NCBI GenBank assembly: GCA_023402175.1
Contig: JAEXCN010000103.1
Coordinates: forward strand, 1-34,858
Length of the DNA stretch: 34,858 nucleotides
DNA from: Pseudomonadota bacterium
Lineage (GTDB): Bacteria > Myxococcota_A > Polyangia > Polyangiales > Polyangiaceae
Reading direction: 5' to 3'
Position numbers and translations under genes: made by a program
Shown: piece after piece, positions 1-7,439 of the stretch
How the letters are laid out: each line of letters starts with the position of its first letter
Numbering within the stretch: the first letter of the stretch is position 1
Notes under the pieces: generated by a model
The model's input: only the letters and a program-made list of their open reading frames with translations
Database searches by the model: none
What the model was told of the DNA's origin: nothing

Positions 1-1572
1 CTTCTGCTGCGAGCCGCGCGAACCGAGGTTGTGGAAGTTGTACTCCCAGGGATCGCTGAGGAACGTCGGGAGCTTCCAGACCGCGACGGACGTGATCGAG
101 ATCGCGAGGAGGACGAAGAACCACGGCCGGCGCTCGGTGATGTCGCCGACGATGCGTGAGATCGTGCCGCGACTTCCGTCATCGTCGAGCTGTGGCGGCG
201 CCTGACGGAACCCGACCGGCAGGCGCGCCTGGATCCTCTCGAGCACGACGATCATCGCAGGCACGCACGGGATCATCGCGATCCACACGAGGAGCATGCC
301 GACGAACCCGATCACGCCGAACTGGCTGAACCCGCGGAAGTCTGTGATCGTCAGTGAGCCGTACGCGATCGCGCCGACGCTCGCGCCGACGAGCTCGGCG
401 CGGAACGCGTTCCACACGGCTTCGCGCCGCGCGACGTCCGGCTCCATCTTGCGCGCCCTGAACTCGCGGTATCGCGAGTAGAGCACGATCGGGTAGTTCA
501 CGCCGTTGCCAATGATGATGGCGCCGAGGAACGCGCCCGACGAGTTCACGTAGCCGAAGGCATACGTCGCGAACGCGTACGCGCATCCGACGCCGAACAG
601 CGGCGCGAATCCGACGAGCGGGATCGCCCACATCGATCGGTAGAACCACGCGATGCCGCCGAGGATGAGCACCATCGCAACGCCGGTCGCCATCGCCGCT
701 TCGCTGAGGAGCGACTCCTTCTCGGCGATCGCGTTCGGGACGTCGCCGGCGTAGCCGACCTGCATGTCGGGATGGAAGCTCGCCGGCTTGAGCTCGGCGA
801 CGTGCGCCTTCACCCGATCGAAGAGGTTGTCTCCGCCGGAATCTCCCGTACCGCTCGACGTCGAGACGATCCGGAGGCCGACCATGTGCCCTTTCGGCGA
901 CGCGAAGTACCCCGTGGGGAAGTCGTCGTGGCGGTTCGCGTGCGCTTCCCACTTCGTCCGGAGCTCGTCGAGGCCGAGCGCCGACTTCTTCTCCGTCGCA
1001 CCTGCGTCGGCGTCGGCCGCGCCGCTCCCGCTCGGCGCGGGCGCCGGCGTGTCGGAGGCCTCGAGGTCCTCGACGAGACCGCTGCGAATCGCGATCTGCC
1101 GGTCGATCGTACGGTCGGCGTCCTCGAGCTCTTCGAGATCGGCATACAGCCATCGGTTGTCCCGGAAGAACTGCCGAACGTCCTTGGTCCCTCGCTCGAT
1201 GTACGCGACGAGCTCGGGGCCGCACTTCCGCTTGCAGGCGTCGTCTGTGCACGCGTCCGCGCACGTCTTCCGGTCCGCCGTCTCCTTCTCGAGGACGTCG
1301 GAGAGCTGGTCGATGAATCGTTCGTTCGCCGAACGCTCCGGCGATTCGGCGACGACGATCAGCGTCGCTCCGCCGCCGACGCGTCCGAGCTGATGTTCGA
1401 AGGCCTTGAAGCCCGGGCTGTCGCGCGGAAGGAGCTCGAGGAAGTCGGAGCGGAGCTCGAGCCTCGAGGCGTACGTCCACGACGCGGTCATGCACGCCAG
1501 GGCAAAGCCCAGGACCAGGAACGGATACCGGCCGCCGAAATCGACGAGCCACACGACAAACCGACGAATCAT
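1..1572 (-). CDS. MMPL/RND-superfamily (HpnN-like) inner-membrane transporter, C-terminal part cut by window edge
   Basis: Frame read by reverse-complementing 1-1572: ATG at 1572, open to the window edge (524 codons), so the true C-terminus lies outside. TM1 is about residues 15-33. A large periplasmic loop follows (about 35-285), then a cluster of membrane segments at about 290-420, and a second-half start after about residue 465 (ERRPWFFVLL). This is the half-repeat layout of MMPL/RND exporters, which move lipids or hydrophobic compounds with proton-motive force. Two oddities are visible. The loop has four cysteines at 104, 108, 113 and 117 (CX3CX4CX3C). The TM4 motif reads GNGVNYPIVLYSRYREF, with Asn359 where this family usually has the Asp of a Gly-x-Gly-x-Asp-Tyr motif. 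Substrate is unknown. It may be transcribed with the small gene ending at 1666. Confidence 0.85.
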   Translation of the reverse strand, partial: MIRRFVVWLVDFGGRYPFLVLGFALACMTASWTYASRLELRSDFLELLPRDSPGFKAFEHQLGRVGGGATLIVVAESPERSANERFIDQLSDVLEKETADRKTCADACTDDACKRKCGPELVAYIERGTKDVRQFFRDNRWLYADLEELEDADRTIDRQIAIRSGLVEDLEASDTPAPAPSGSGAADADAGATEKKSALGLDELRTKWEAHANRHDDFPTGYFASPKGHMVGLRIVSTSSGTGDSGGDNLFDRVKAHVAELKPASFHPDMQVGYAGDVPNAIAEKESLLSEAAMATGVAMVLILGGIAWFYRSMWAIPLVGFAPLFGVGCAYAFATYAFGYVNSSGAFLGAIIIGNGVNYPIVLYSRYREFRARKMEPDVARREAVWNAFRAELVGASVGAIAYGSLTITDFRGFSQFGVIGFVGMLLVWIAMIPCVPAMIVVLERIQARLPVGFRQAPPQLDDDGSRGTISRIVGDITERRPWFFVLLAISITSVAVWKLPTFLSDPWEYNFHNLGSRGSQQK

Positions 1573-1665
1573 TCGCGTCTCGCGGATCGAGAGAAGGGGG
1601 CGCTGGTGCGCGCGACGGCGAGCGATCCGCGCGATCGCTCGCGAGCTCCGGCGAAGACGACGCTC

Positions 1666-2073
1666 TCAGAGCAAGAAGACCATCAGCTCGGCGTGTCTGC
1701 GGACGCGGCGGGCGGAGGCCTGCTCGCCGGCGCTCGCCACCGCGAGCGGCCCCTCCGAGCAGACCTGGCCGGTCCAGCGCGGGCGGAAGAGCTCGGGGAG
1801 AACGAGGGCGATGTCGCGCGCGCGTGCGCCGTGACCGCGCCCATCACGGGGCGGGCGCACGACGGCGCCACGACACTGCGCTTCACCATCTTCGAGCGCG
1901 ACCGGCGTGTCGCCGTCCGGGGTCGCGATGACGTTCAAGTCAGTGACGACCGACAGCGGGACGGGACGTAGCGAAGCGGCGAAGAAGGCGGCGACCGAGA
2001 GAACGAGCGCGAGCACGAGCCGCGGCGTCGGAGGCTTGCTCCGTCCGAAAGCTGAGCTCGACCGCATCCGCAT
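1666..2073 (-). CDS. small membrane-anchored or secreted hypothetical protein
   Basis: 135 residues from ATG 2073. A basic N-terminus is followed by a hydrophobic segment at about residues 18-34 (LVLALVLSVAAFFAASL), so it is either secreted or held in the inner membrane by one helix. The rest has two Cys residues (in EAQCRGA and GQVCSEG) and no family I recognise. It ends 93 bases before the start of the MMPL pump on the same strand, so it may be a co-transcribed partner. A TTGCCG / 17-base / TAAGGT promoter-like pair lies just upstream, which supports a real gene start here. Composition is less biased than in the antisense frames. Confidence is moderate because there is no homology to lean on. 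Confidence 0.55.
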   Translation of the reverse strand: MRMRSSSAFGRSKPPTPRLVLALVLSVAAFFAASLRPVPLSVVTDLNVIATPDGDTPVALEDGEAQCRGAVVRPPRDGRGHGARARDIALVLPELFRPRWTGQVCSEGPLAVASAGEQASARRVRRHAELMVFLL

Positions 2074-2082
2074 TTCGGCAGC

Positions 2083-2111
2083 ACCTTACGCAACGAAGAG
2101 CGCGACGGCAA
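2083..2111 (-). promoter_or_regulatory. putative sigma70-type promoter of the 1666-2073 gene
   Basis: On the minus strand TTGCCG (2106-2111) is separated by exactly 17 bases from TAAGGT (2083-2088). The -10 box ends 9 bases before ATG 2073, which would leave almost no leader. Confidence 0.45.
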
Positions 2112-2152
2112 ACCCGGTGTGCGGCGCCCGTGTCGAGTTTTCAGAGGCCTGA

Positions 2153-3127
2153 TTACGCGGCGATATCCTCACGCTGCGCGTACCGGCGGGCGAGCCATGC
2201 GCAGACCATGAGCTGAAGCTGGTGGAAGAGCATCAGCGGCAGCACCGTGAGACCGACCGATGGGCCGGAGAAGAGCAGCTTCGCCATCGGCAGCCCGCTC
2301 GCGAGGCTCTTCTTCGACCCACAGAAGACGATCGCGATCTCGTCCTCCTTCGAGAAGCCGAGCCTTCGTGAGACGACCGTGAGGATCACCATCACCACGG
2401 CGAGCAGGACGGCGCTCACGGCGAGGAGGACGACGACGCTGAAGACGGGCAGCTGGTGCCAGATCCCGTTCACGACGCCTTCACTGAAGGCGGTGTAGAC
2501 GATGAGCAGGATCGAGCCGCGATCGACGTACCCGAGCCAGGCCTTGTTCCGCTCGAGCCACGCGCGGAGCACGGGCCGGAGCGCGTGACCGACGACGAAC
2601 GGCACGAGGAGGAAGAGGACGATCTTCCCGATGGCGTCGAACGAGCCCGCCGAGCCGTCGCCTGCTCCGAGCAAGAGCGCCGTGAGCAGCGGCGTGATGA
2701 AGACGCCGACCAGATTCGACACGGTCGCGCAGCAGATCGCCGCCGGGATGTTGCCTCGCGCGATCGACGTGAACGCGATCGACGACTGGACCGTCGACGG
2801 AAGCACGGCGAGAAACACGATGCCGGCTTGCAGCGGCTCGGGGACGAGCGATCGGGGAAGGAGCGCGCGCGAAGCGAGACCGAGCAGCGGGAACAGCGCG
2901 AACGTCGCGAGGAACACGACGAGCTGCAGGCGCCACTGCGTCATGCCTGCAACGATCACGTCGCGCGGGAGACGTCCGCCGTAGAGGAAGAAGAGGAGCG
3001 CGACGCCCGCGTTCGCCGCGCCGCCGAGCACGACTGCGGCCTGACCTCGACACGGAAGAATCGACGCGATCCCCACCATGGCGAGGAGCGCGAGCACATA
3101 GGGATCGATCCGGATGCGCGCGAGCAC
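2153..3127 (-). CDS. SBF-like (bile acid:sodium symporter family) membrane carrier
   Basis: About 324 residues, almost wholly hydrophobic, with roughly ten membrane spans. It matches the 'SBF-like' branch of the bile acid/Na+ symporter family. Features seen are an N-terminal RIDPYVLALLAMVGIASILP, the loop AVLPSTVQSSIAFTSIARGN (family-typical conserved crossing segment), and near the C-terminus VFCGSKKSLASGLPMAKLLF. Substrates of this branch are poorly known (organic anions or acids). The open frame runs upstream to 3514, but that part is an arginine/serine-rich shadow of lat. I chose GTG 3127; TTG 3136 is an alternative, with GGAG 4 bases before it. It follows lat on the same strand with a gap of about 60 bases, so the two may form an operon. 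Confidence 0.85.
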   Translation of the reverse strand: MLARIRIDPYVLALLAMVGIASILPCRGQAAVVLGGAANAGVALLFFLYGGRLPRDVIVAGMTQWRLQLVVFLATFALFPLLGLASRALLPRSLVPEPLQAGIVFLAVLPSTVQSSIAFTSIARGNIPAAICCATVSNLVGVFITPLLTALLLGAGDGSAGSFDAIGKIVLFLLVPFVVGHALRPVLRAWLERNKAWLGYVDRGSILLIVYTAFSEGVVNGIWHQLPVFSVVVLLAVSAVLLAVVMVILTVVSRRLGFSKEDEIAIVFCGSKKSLASGLPMAKLLFSGPSVGLTVLPLMLFHQLQLMVCAWLARRYAQREDIAA

Positions 3128-3185
3128 CGCCGACAACCTACTCCGGGTCGGACGGCTCTGCGTGGCAGATCCGCGGTCGACGAGC

Positions 3186-4511
3186 TCAGCTGACGGCGAC
3201 GATCGCCGCTTCGAGCCGCCGGAGGCCCTCCGCAACGAGCTCGGCGGGGACATTGAGCGCGGGACGGAACCGGAGCGAGCGCGTCCCGCAGGCGAGCACC
3301 AGCATGCCGTCGGCGAAGCAGCGCTTGATCGCGGCGTCGCGCGTCTTCGTGTCCTGAAGGTCGAGCGCGCACAAGAGGCCCTGGCCGCGTGCGTTCTCGA
3401 CCGTCGGCCTGCGCGCCTCGATGGCCTCGAGGCCCGCCCGGAGCTCGGCGCCGCGGGCGCGCGCGTTCTCGAGCAGGTTCTCGTCGACGATGATCTCGAG
3501 GATGCGCGTCGCACGAACCATGTCGACGAGGCCGCCGCCCCAGGTGGAGTTGATGCGGCCCGGCTTGCGGAAGACGTTGTCCTCCACGTCGTCGATCCGT
3601 TCGCTCACGAGAATGCCGCCGACCTGCATCTTCTTCGCGAAGCAGACGATGTCGGGAGCGATGCCGTGGTGCTGGTATGCCCACCACTTGCCCGTCCCGC
3701 CGAGCCCCGTCTGGATTTCGTCGTAGACGAGCAGCGCCTCGTGCTCGTCGGCGAGGCGCCGGAGCTCGACGAAGAAGCTCGAACGGAAGTGGTTGTCGCC
3801 GCCCTCGCACTGGATCGGCTCGAGGATGATCGCGGCGATGTCGTGCGGCCACCGCTCGAACGCGGCCTCCGCTGCGGCGATCGCCGCGCGCTCCCTCTCC
3901 TCGACCTCGGCGATGTTCGCGCCGCGGAGCGGGAAGCGGATCATCGGCGACGGAATACGTGGCCAGTCGAACTTCGGGAAGTAGTCCGTCTTGTTCGGAT
4001 CCGTGTTCGTCAGGCTCAACGTGTAGCCGGACCGACCATGGAAGGCGCGCTCGAGGTGCAGCACCTTGTGTCCGCGCTCGCCTCGACCGGCCGCGAGGTT
4101 CCTCCTCACCTTCCAGTCGAACGCGGTCTTGAGCGCGTTCTCGACCGCGAGCGCTCCACCTTCGATGAAGAAGTACTTCGGCAGCTCCGGCGGCGCCGCA
4201 GTGCGCGAGAGCGTGTCGACGAACTCCGCGAGGTACGTCGTGTACTTGTCCGAGTTCGCGACCTTGACGACCGAGCTCCGGAGCAGGCGCTCGCGCGTAC
4301 GCTCGTCGAGCATCGCGGGGTGATTGAATCCGAGCGGATTCGACGCGTAGAAGGAATAGAAGTCGATGAGCTCATGCCCGCTCATCGCGTCGCGGACGAT
4401 CGAGCCGCGGCTCCTCTCGAGGTCGACCACGAGCGGGTACCCGTCGACGAGCAGATGACGGCTGAGGGTCGCGTGGACCTCGGCGCTCGGAACGTGCGAT
4501 CGCCGGAACAT
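3186..4511 (-). CDS. lat: L-lysine 6-aminotransferase (lysine epsilon-aminotransferase)
   Basis: 441 residues, full length for Lat. A class III PLP aminotransferase that moves the epsilon-amino group of lysine to 2-oxoglutarate, giving aminoadipate semialdehyde / piperideine-6-carboxylate (EC 2.6.1.36). Hallmarks seen: FYSFYASNPLGFNHP (51-65), the VVKVANSDKYTT segment (81-92), LERAFHGRSGYTLSLTNTDP (153-172), the PLP aspartate in YDEIQTGLGGTGKWW (263-277), and CFAKKMQVGG (290-299), where by alignment to K-x-x-x-G-G Lys294 is the Schiff-base lysine. NSTWGGGLVDMVR (321-333) is also typical of Lat. ATG 4511 has AAGG seven bases upstream. In beta-lactam producers Lat makes a precursor; in mycobacteria it is linked to persistence. 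Here, with no cephalosporin genes nearby, lysine catabolism is the simplest reading. Confidence 0.92.
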   Translation of the reverse strand: MFRRSHVPSAEVHATLSRHLLVDGYPLVVDLERSRGSIVRDAMSGHELIDFYSFYASNPLGFNHPAMLDERTRERLLRSSVVKVANSDKYTTYLAEFVDTLSRTAAPPELPKYFFIEGGALAVENALKTAFDWKVRRNLAAGRGERGHKVLHLERAFHGRSGYTLSLTNTDPNKTDYFPKFDWPRIPSPMIRFPLRGANIAEVEERERAAIAAAEAAFERWPHDIAAIILEPIQCEGGDNHFRSSFFVELRRLADEHEALLVYDEIQTGLGGTGKWWAYQHHGIAPDIVCFAKKMQVGGILVSERIDDVEDNVFRKPGRINSTWGGGLVDMVRATRILEIIVDENLLENARARGAELRAGLEAIEARRPTVENARGQGLLCALDLQDTKTRDAAIKRCFADGMLVLACGTRSLRFRPALNVPAELVAEGLRRLEAAIVAVS

Positions 4512-4517
4512 GAGGAG

Positions 4518-4523
4518 GCCTTA
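4518..4523 (-). promoter_or_regulatory. possible -10 box of lat
   Basis: Minus-strand TAAGGC ends six bases before ATG 4511. The same bases supply the AAGG that could act as ribosome-binding site, so the assignment as promoter is uncertain. Confidence 0.25.
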
Positions 4524-4579
4524 GCTCCATCCCGCGGGGCTCGACAGCGGCCGCTCGCGGTAGCAGCATCCGGGATCGC

Positions 4580-5221
4580 ATGGAGATCGACTTCTGGGCA
4601 CAACGCTGGAAAGAAGGCCGCATCGGCTTCCACGAGGGCCGCACCAACACGTTCCTCGAAAGGCACGTAGACCGCCTTGGGCCCGCGCCGAAGCGGGTAC
4701 TCGTCCCTCTCTGCGGGAAGACCGAAGACATGGCGTTCCTCGCTTCACGAGGACACGAGGTGGTCGGGGTCGAGGTCGTCGAAGACGCCGTGAAGGCGTT
4801 CTTCGATGAGCACGGGCTCGAGCCGTCCGTCCGCGAGCTCGACCACGGCGTACGCGCGTACGCGTCCGGTCGCGTCACCCTCCTCGCGGGCAGCGTCTTC
4901 GATTGTCACCACGAGCACGTCGGGCCCGTCGACGCGCTCTACGATCGCGCAGCGCTCGTCGCGCTCCCCGCCGACGTCAGGCCAAGATACGTCGCCCATC
5001 TCCGCGCTCTGCTCGCGCCGGGATCGAAGGGGCTCCTCGTGACGTTCGACTACGACCAGTCGAAGGTCGAGCCGCCCCCGTTCGCCGTGAGCGAGGAAGA
5101 GGTCCGCCGGCATTACGCGGGCGCGCGCGTCACCGCGATCGACTCTGCGCCTCTCGACGGCCCGAGGTTCCGTGAGGCGCACATCGAAGGGATCCAGCAG
5201 TGCTTCGCGATCGAGCTGTGA
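4580..5221 (+). CDS. tpm: thiopurine S-methyltransferase family protein
   Basis: 213 residues, the usual length of bacterial TPMT. An SAM-dependent methyltransferase of sulfur, and in some bacteria selenium or tellurium, compounds (EC 2.1.1.67 type). Diagnostic segments: the N-terminal FWAQRWKEGRIGFHEG (5-20), the SAM loop RVLVPLCGKTEDMAFLASRG (39-58) followed by VVGVE, and the acidic-aromatic motif YDRAALVALP (121-130). The C-terminus HIEGIQQCFAIEL is also close to the family ending. The gene diverges from lat over 68 bases, so the two may share a regulatory region. Physiological substrate cannot be told from sequence; detoxification of a chalcogen or thiol compound is the usual guess. Confidence 0.9.
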   Translation: MEIDFWAQRWKEGRIGFHEGRTNTFLERHVDRLGPAPKRVLVPLCGKTEDMAFLASRGHEVVGVEVVEDAVKAFFDEHGLEPSVRELDHGVRAYASGRVTLLAGSVFDCHHEHVGPVDALYDRAALVALPADVRPRYVAHLRALLAPGSKGLLVTFDYDQSKVEPPPFAVSEEEVRRHYAGARVTAIDSAPLDGPRFREAHIEGIQQCFAIEL

Positions 5222-5256
5222 TGTTGCTCGCCTCGCGTGCAGGTCGCTGGCTGGCC

Positions 5257-5294
5257 GACGTGACGTGACGTGACGTGGACGTGGACGTGGACGT
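5257..5294 (+). repeat. mixed 5-mer/6-mer tandem repeat
   Basis: Four copies of GACGT (5257-5276) run into three copies of GGACGT (5277-5294) in the gap between tpm and the PilZ gene. Each unit contains the palindrome ACGT. Confidence 0.8.
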
Positions 5295-5304
5295 GACGCG
5301 AACA

Positions 5305-5322
5305 CCCTTCGTCGGCGAAGGG
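5305..5322 (+). terminator. perfect hairpin between tpm and pilZ-like gene
   Basis: CCCTTCG, loop TCGG, CGAAGGG: a 7-bp perfect stem with a four-base loop. No T-run follows, so it could be a weak terminator for tpm or a leader structure of the PilZ gene 23 bases downstream. Confidence 0.4.
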
Positions 5323-5345
5323 ATCCGTGCGACATTCGACCGGAT

Positions 5346-5681
5346 ATGACGCAGGAGAGACGCCGCCACGTCCGGACGAAGCCAACCCAAGCCCTTCCGG
5401 CGCGCGCCATCCGCTCGATCGATGCTCTCGTGCAGGAGTCGCTCGAGATCATCGACATCAGCGTCGGCGGGATGGCGCTCGCGGGCGTGCACGCCGACGG
5501 CGGCGCCAAGATGACGCTCAAGCTGTCGCTTGCCGGGCAAGGCGACCACGTCGTCGATGCGGAGGTGCGATGGGCCTCGCGCGACGCGGTCGGCGTGGCA
5601 TTCGTCGAGCCGGCCACGGAAGCGGCGCAAGCCGTCCGGAGGTACGTGGCCGAGCTCCTCGAGCGCGGCGCCGCGGTGTGA
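5346..5681 (+). CDS. single-domain PilZ protein (predicted c-di-GMP receptor)
   Basis: 111 residues, essentially one PilZ domain. The two c-di-GMP contact motifs are present: RxxxR at Arg6-Arg10 (RRHVR) and DxSxxG at Asp37-Gly42 (DISVGG). The hydrophobic beta pattern ends in AVGVAFVEP, the typical closing strand. Such stand-alone PilZ proteins act as adaptors that bind c-di-GMP and then a partner. In delta-proteobacteria-like genomes they are numerous and usually tied to motility, exopolysaccharide or chemosensory outputs; nothing in the immediate neighbours identifies the partner. ATG 5346 lacks a clear Shine-Dalgarno. The gene converges on the CAP lipoprotein gene with only 40 bases between the stops. 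A second PilZ-like domain occurs in the phosphatase at 11111. Confidence 0.88.
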   Translation: MTQERRRHVRTKPTQALPARAIRSIDALVQESLEIIDISVGGMALAGVHADGGAKMTLKLSLAGQGDHVVDAEVRWASRDAVGVAFVEPATEAAQAVRRYVAELLERGAAV

Positions 5682-5721
5682 GATCGGCCCTCGAGCGCGA
5701 TCGGGTGATCGATCCCGCAGA

Positions 5722-6930
5722 TCAGGGACACCTCAGCGGCTCGACGGTGTAGTCGATCACCGTCTCGTCCTTGACGACGTGCACGTCGTAGCGCTCGTCC
5801 GGCTTCGTCGCCCATCCCCTCGGGACGAAGCGGATCGCGGTGAGGCTCCCCATCGTGCGCTCGAGCGAATGGGTCTTGATGGCTCGCCGGACGCCGCCGA
5901 CCTTCACTTCGACATGGGCGCCGTCGAGATCGAGGCTCGAGCTCTGAATCGTCCATCCGACGAGGTCGACCCGCGTACGTTCGATCGCGTCGAACGGAAC
6001 GGGCCCGGGCGGTGGCCATGCGACCCATTCCGGGACGTCCTCTTCGGAGGCGGGCTCCTCCGCTTTCGGAGCGTCGGGATCGCTCGACGTTCCAGGATCG
6101 CTCGGCGTTTCAGGATCGCTCGCCGGCCCGGGATCTTCCTGCGCTCCAGCATCGCGCGGCGCATCGAGATCCGGGAGCGGCGGGAGATCGGGCTCTCCCC
6201 CCAATCCTACGTCGGAGGGGATGAACGGCCACGTCGGCCCGCCCGCATCGGGCGGATCGGGCGGGGCGGATGGCGCCGGCTCGGCTCCGGCGTCTTCGCC
6301 GCTCGGCGCGGGTGGAGGATCCCACTCGCGCCCGTCGACGAGCGCGCAGGCGAAGCGGCTCGTCGACCCGAGGCCGAGGCGATGGATCTTCTCGCTGAGC
6401 AGCCAGCGCCGATGCACCATCGAGTCCTCGTTGCCGGGATCCTCGATGAAGGGATCGATCGCGAGCGGTGCGCTCCGATTCGCGACGAGGCTGACGGCGG
6501 ACGCGCGCGCGCCATAGTAGGACCAGCACGCCGAGTCGCGCGGCGGAGCATGCGACAGCTTGTTGTTCGCATGCGCAAGCAGCGCGCACTCCTGCGCCGG
6601 GCCATCCCAGCGCGGCTCGGGATCGATCTCCGGCACCCCGGCGAGGAAGCGGTACGCGTTCACGAGCCGAAGGGCGCTCTTTCGCGCGCGCTCCTCGATC
6701 GTCCCGGGCGCGCATCGGAGCGCATCTCCATCCCATCTCGCGGCGACGAGGTCGGAGTGCCCGCATGCCCAGCGGCTGCATACGACGTCTTTCTTGTCGT
6801 TGCTCTTCGGCTCGAAGCACCTCATCGACGCGGTGTCGCGCCCGAGCGCCCCGGGATCGAGATCCCCGCTCTTCGTGCAGCCGGCGATCGAGACCAGTAC
6901 GAGGAGCGTCGCACACGCGAAACGACGCAT
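5722..6930 (-). CDS. CAP/SCP-domain lipoprotein
   Basis: 402 residues from ATG 6930. The open frame extends to 6990, but this ATG begins a clean signal peptide, MRRFACATLLVLVSIAGC, with lipobox Cys18. The region at about 80-210 reads as a CAP (cysteine-rich secretory/PR-1/SCP) domain: LVNAYRFLAGVPEI, an early alpha-helix with ECALLAHANNKLSH, then EDSMVHRRWLLSEKIHRLG, the usual place of the CAP histidine and glutamate. A low-complexity linker rich in Asp, Pro, Ala and Gly follows, containing a repeated SDPxxx hexapeptide encoded by 18-bp tandem units (6077-6148). The C-terminal 90 residues form another small beta-rich region (VDLVGWTIQSSSLDLDGAHV). Predicted to sit on a membrane facing outward. 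Function of bacterial CAP lipoproteins is largely unknown. Confidence 0.78.
   Translation of the reverse strand: MRRFACATLLVLVSIAGCTKSGDLDPGALGRDTASMRCFEPKSNDKKDVVCSRWACGHSDLVAARWDGDALRCAPGTIEERARKSALRLVNAYRFLAGVPEIDPEPRWDGPAQECALLAHANNKLSHAPPRDSACWSYYGARASAVSLVANRSAPLAIDPFIEDPGNEDSMVHRRWLLSEKIHRLGLGSTSRFACALVDGREWDPPPAPSGEDAGAEPAPSAPPDPPDAGGPTWPFIPSDVGLGGEPDLPPLPDLDAPRDAGAQEDPGPASDPETPSDPGTSSDPDAPKAEEPASEEDVPEWVAWPPPGPVPFDAIERTRVDLVGWTIQSSSLDLDGAHVEVKVGGVRRAIKTHSLERTMGSLTAIRFVPRGWATKPDERYDVHVVKDETVIDYTVEPLRCP
6077..6148 (-). repeat. 18-bp tandem repeat encoding an SDPxxx linker
   Basis: Four adjacent 18-base units, each starting GGATC on the plus strand (6077, 6095, 6113, 6131). The first three are close copies and the fourth is diverged. 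They keep the frame and encode the linker of the CAP lipoprotein. Confidence 0.7.
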
Positions 6931-6979
6931 CGACGGGCCGCAGCCACGACGGCGCAGGCCCGACGAAATGCGGGACACC

Positions 6980-7000
6980 GAGGTGTGCACGAGACACCTC
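6980..7000. promoter_or_regulatory. inverted repeat upstream of CAP lipoprotein gene
   Basis: GAGGTGT (6980-6986) and ACACCTC (6994-7000) are perfect inverted arms with a 7-base spacer. ACACC-GA-GGTGT (6975-6986) is an overlapping 12-base palindrome. It lies 45-70 bases upstream of the lipoprotein start and is a candidate operator. Confidence 0.35.
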
Positions 7001-7138
7001 CCTCTCCGGCCGTGCGCCGATCCGCGGGGCGAGAGTCGCGCGTGGCGCGTCGCGCACGATGCCGTGACGCCCGGTCGAGCAAGAAGAAGTCCGACCTCGA
7101 TGCGGAGCGCGCGAGCCTCGTCCCGACGCAGCCGACGA

Positions 7139-7147
7139 TGCTAGGGT
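7139..7147 (+). promoter_or_regulatory. extended -10 box before ATG 7155
   Basis: TGC-TAGGGT, ending 7 bases before ATG 7155; the start region has no Shine-Dalgarno. Confidence 0.4.
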
Positions 7148-7154
7148 GCCGCCG

Positions 7155-7415
7155 ATGAGCTCTCTCGAGGTGCGCGGAGCGAGCGCTGCTTCCTGGTTTC
7201 ACCGGACGGCTCCGAGGCGTGAGGCGCCCGGCGCATCCGCGGACGAGCTCGATGGTGTGTGGCAGAGCACGCGGACGCAGCCGAATGGCACGGTCGAGAT
7301 CTCGAACGCCGCGAGCGGCGCTCCGGTAACCTCGACCGTCAGCGGCTCGGGCGCAGCGGCGGCTGCACGACCGCGGACGGCACGCTCACGCTCGCCGTCG
7401 GCGATGCGAAGCTGA
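7155..7415 (+). pseudogene. small frameshifted gene remnant upstream of mpl (tentative)
   Basis: ATG 7155 opens a frame of 86 residues. Its middle looks protein-like (DELDGVWQSTRTQPNGTVEI, then SNAASGAPVTSTVSGSG) and then turns into an Arg/Ser-rich tail typical of a wrong frame. In the +2 frame, at the same point, protein-like sequence continues as GGCTTADGTLTLAVGDAKLN. The N-terminal 25 residues also look out of frame. Together this suggests a small beta-rich domain (lipocalin-like at a guess) broken by one or more frameshifts, or a sequencing indel near 7345-7385. A promoter-like box sits 7 bases before the ATG. It could instead be a genuine short hypothetical protein. Confidence 0.35.
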
Positions 7416-7439
7416 ATACTCCTCCACGAAGGTCGGTGA

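Noticed and set aside
179..1552. 457-residue Arg-rich frame on the minus strand
   Set aside because: Another minus-strand frame over the same bases gives a proper membrane transporter (1-1572).
772..1971. 399-residue plus-strand frame
   Set aside because: Antisense shadow of the MMPL gene; no hydrophobic pattern or motif and Arg/Glu-rich.
3128..3514. N-terminal extension of the SBF-like carrier
   Set aside because: Ser/Arg-rich and fully overlapping lat; the family starts at about RIDPYVLALL.
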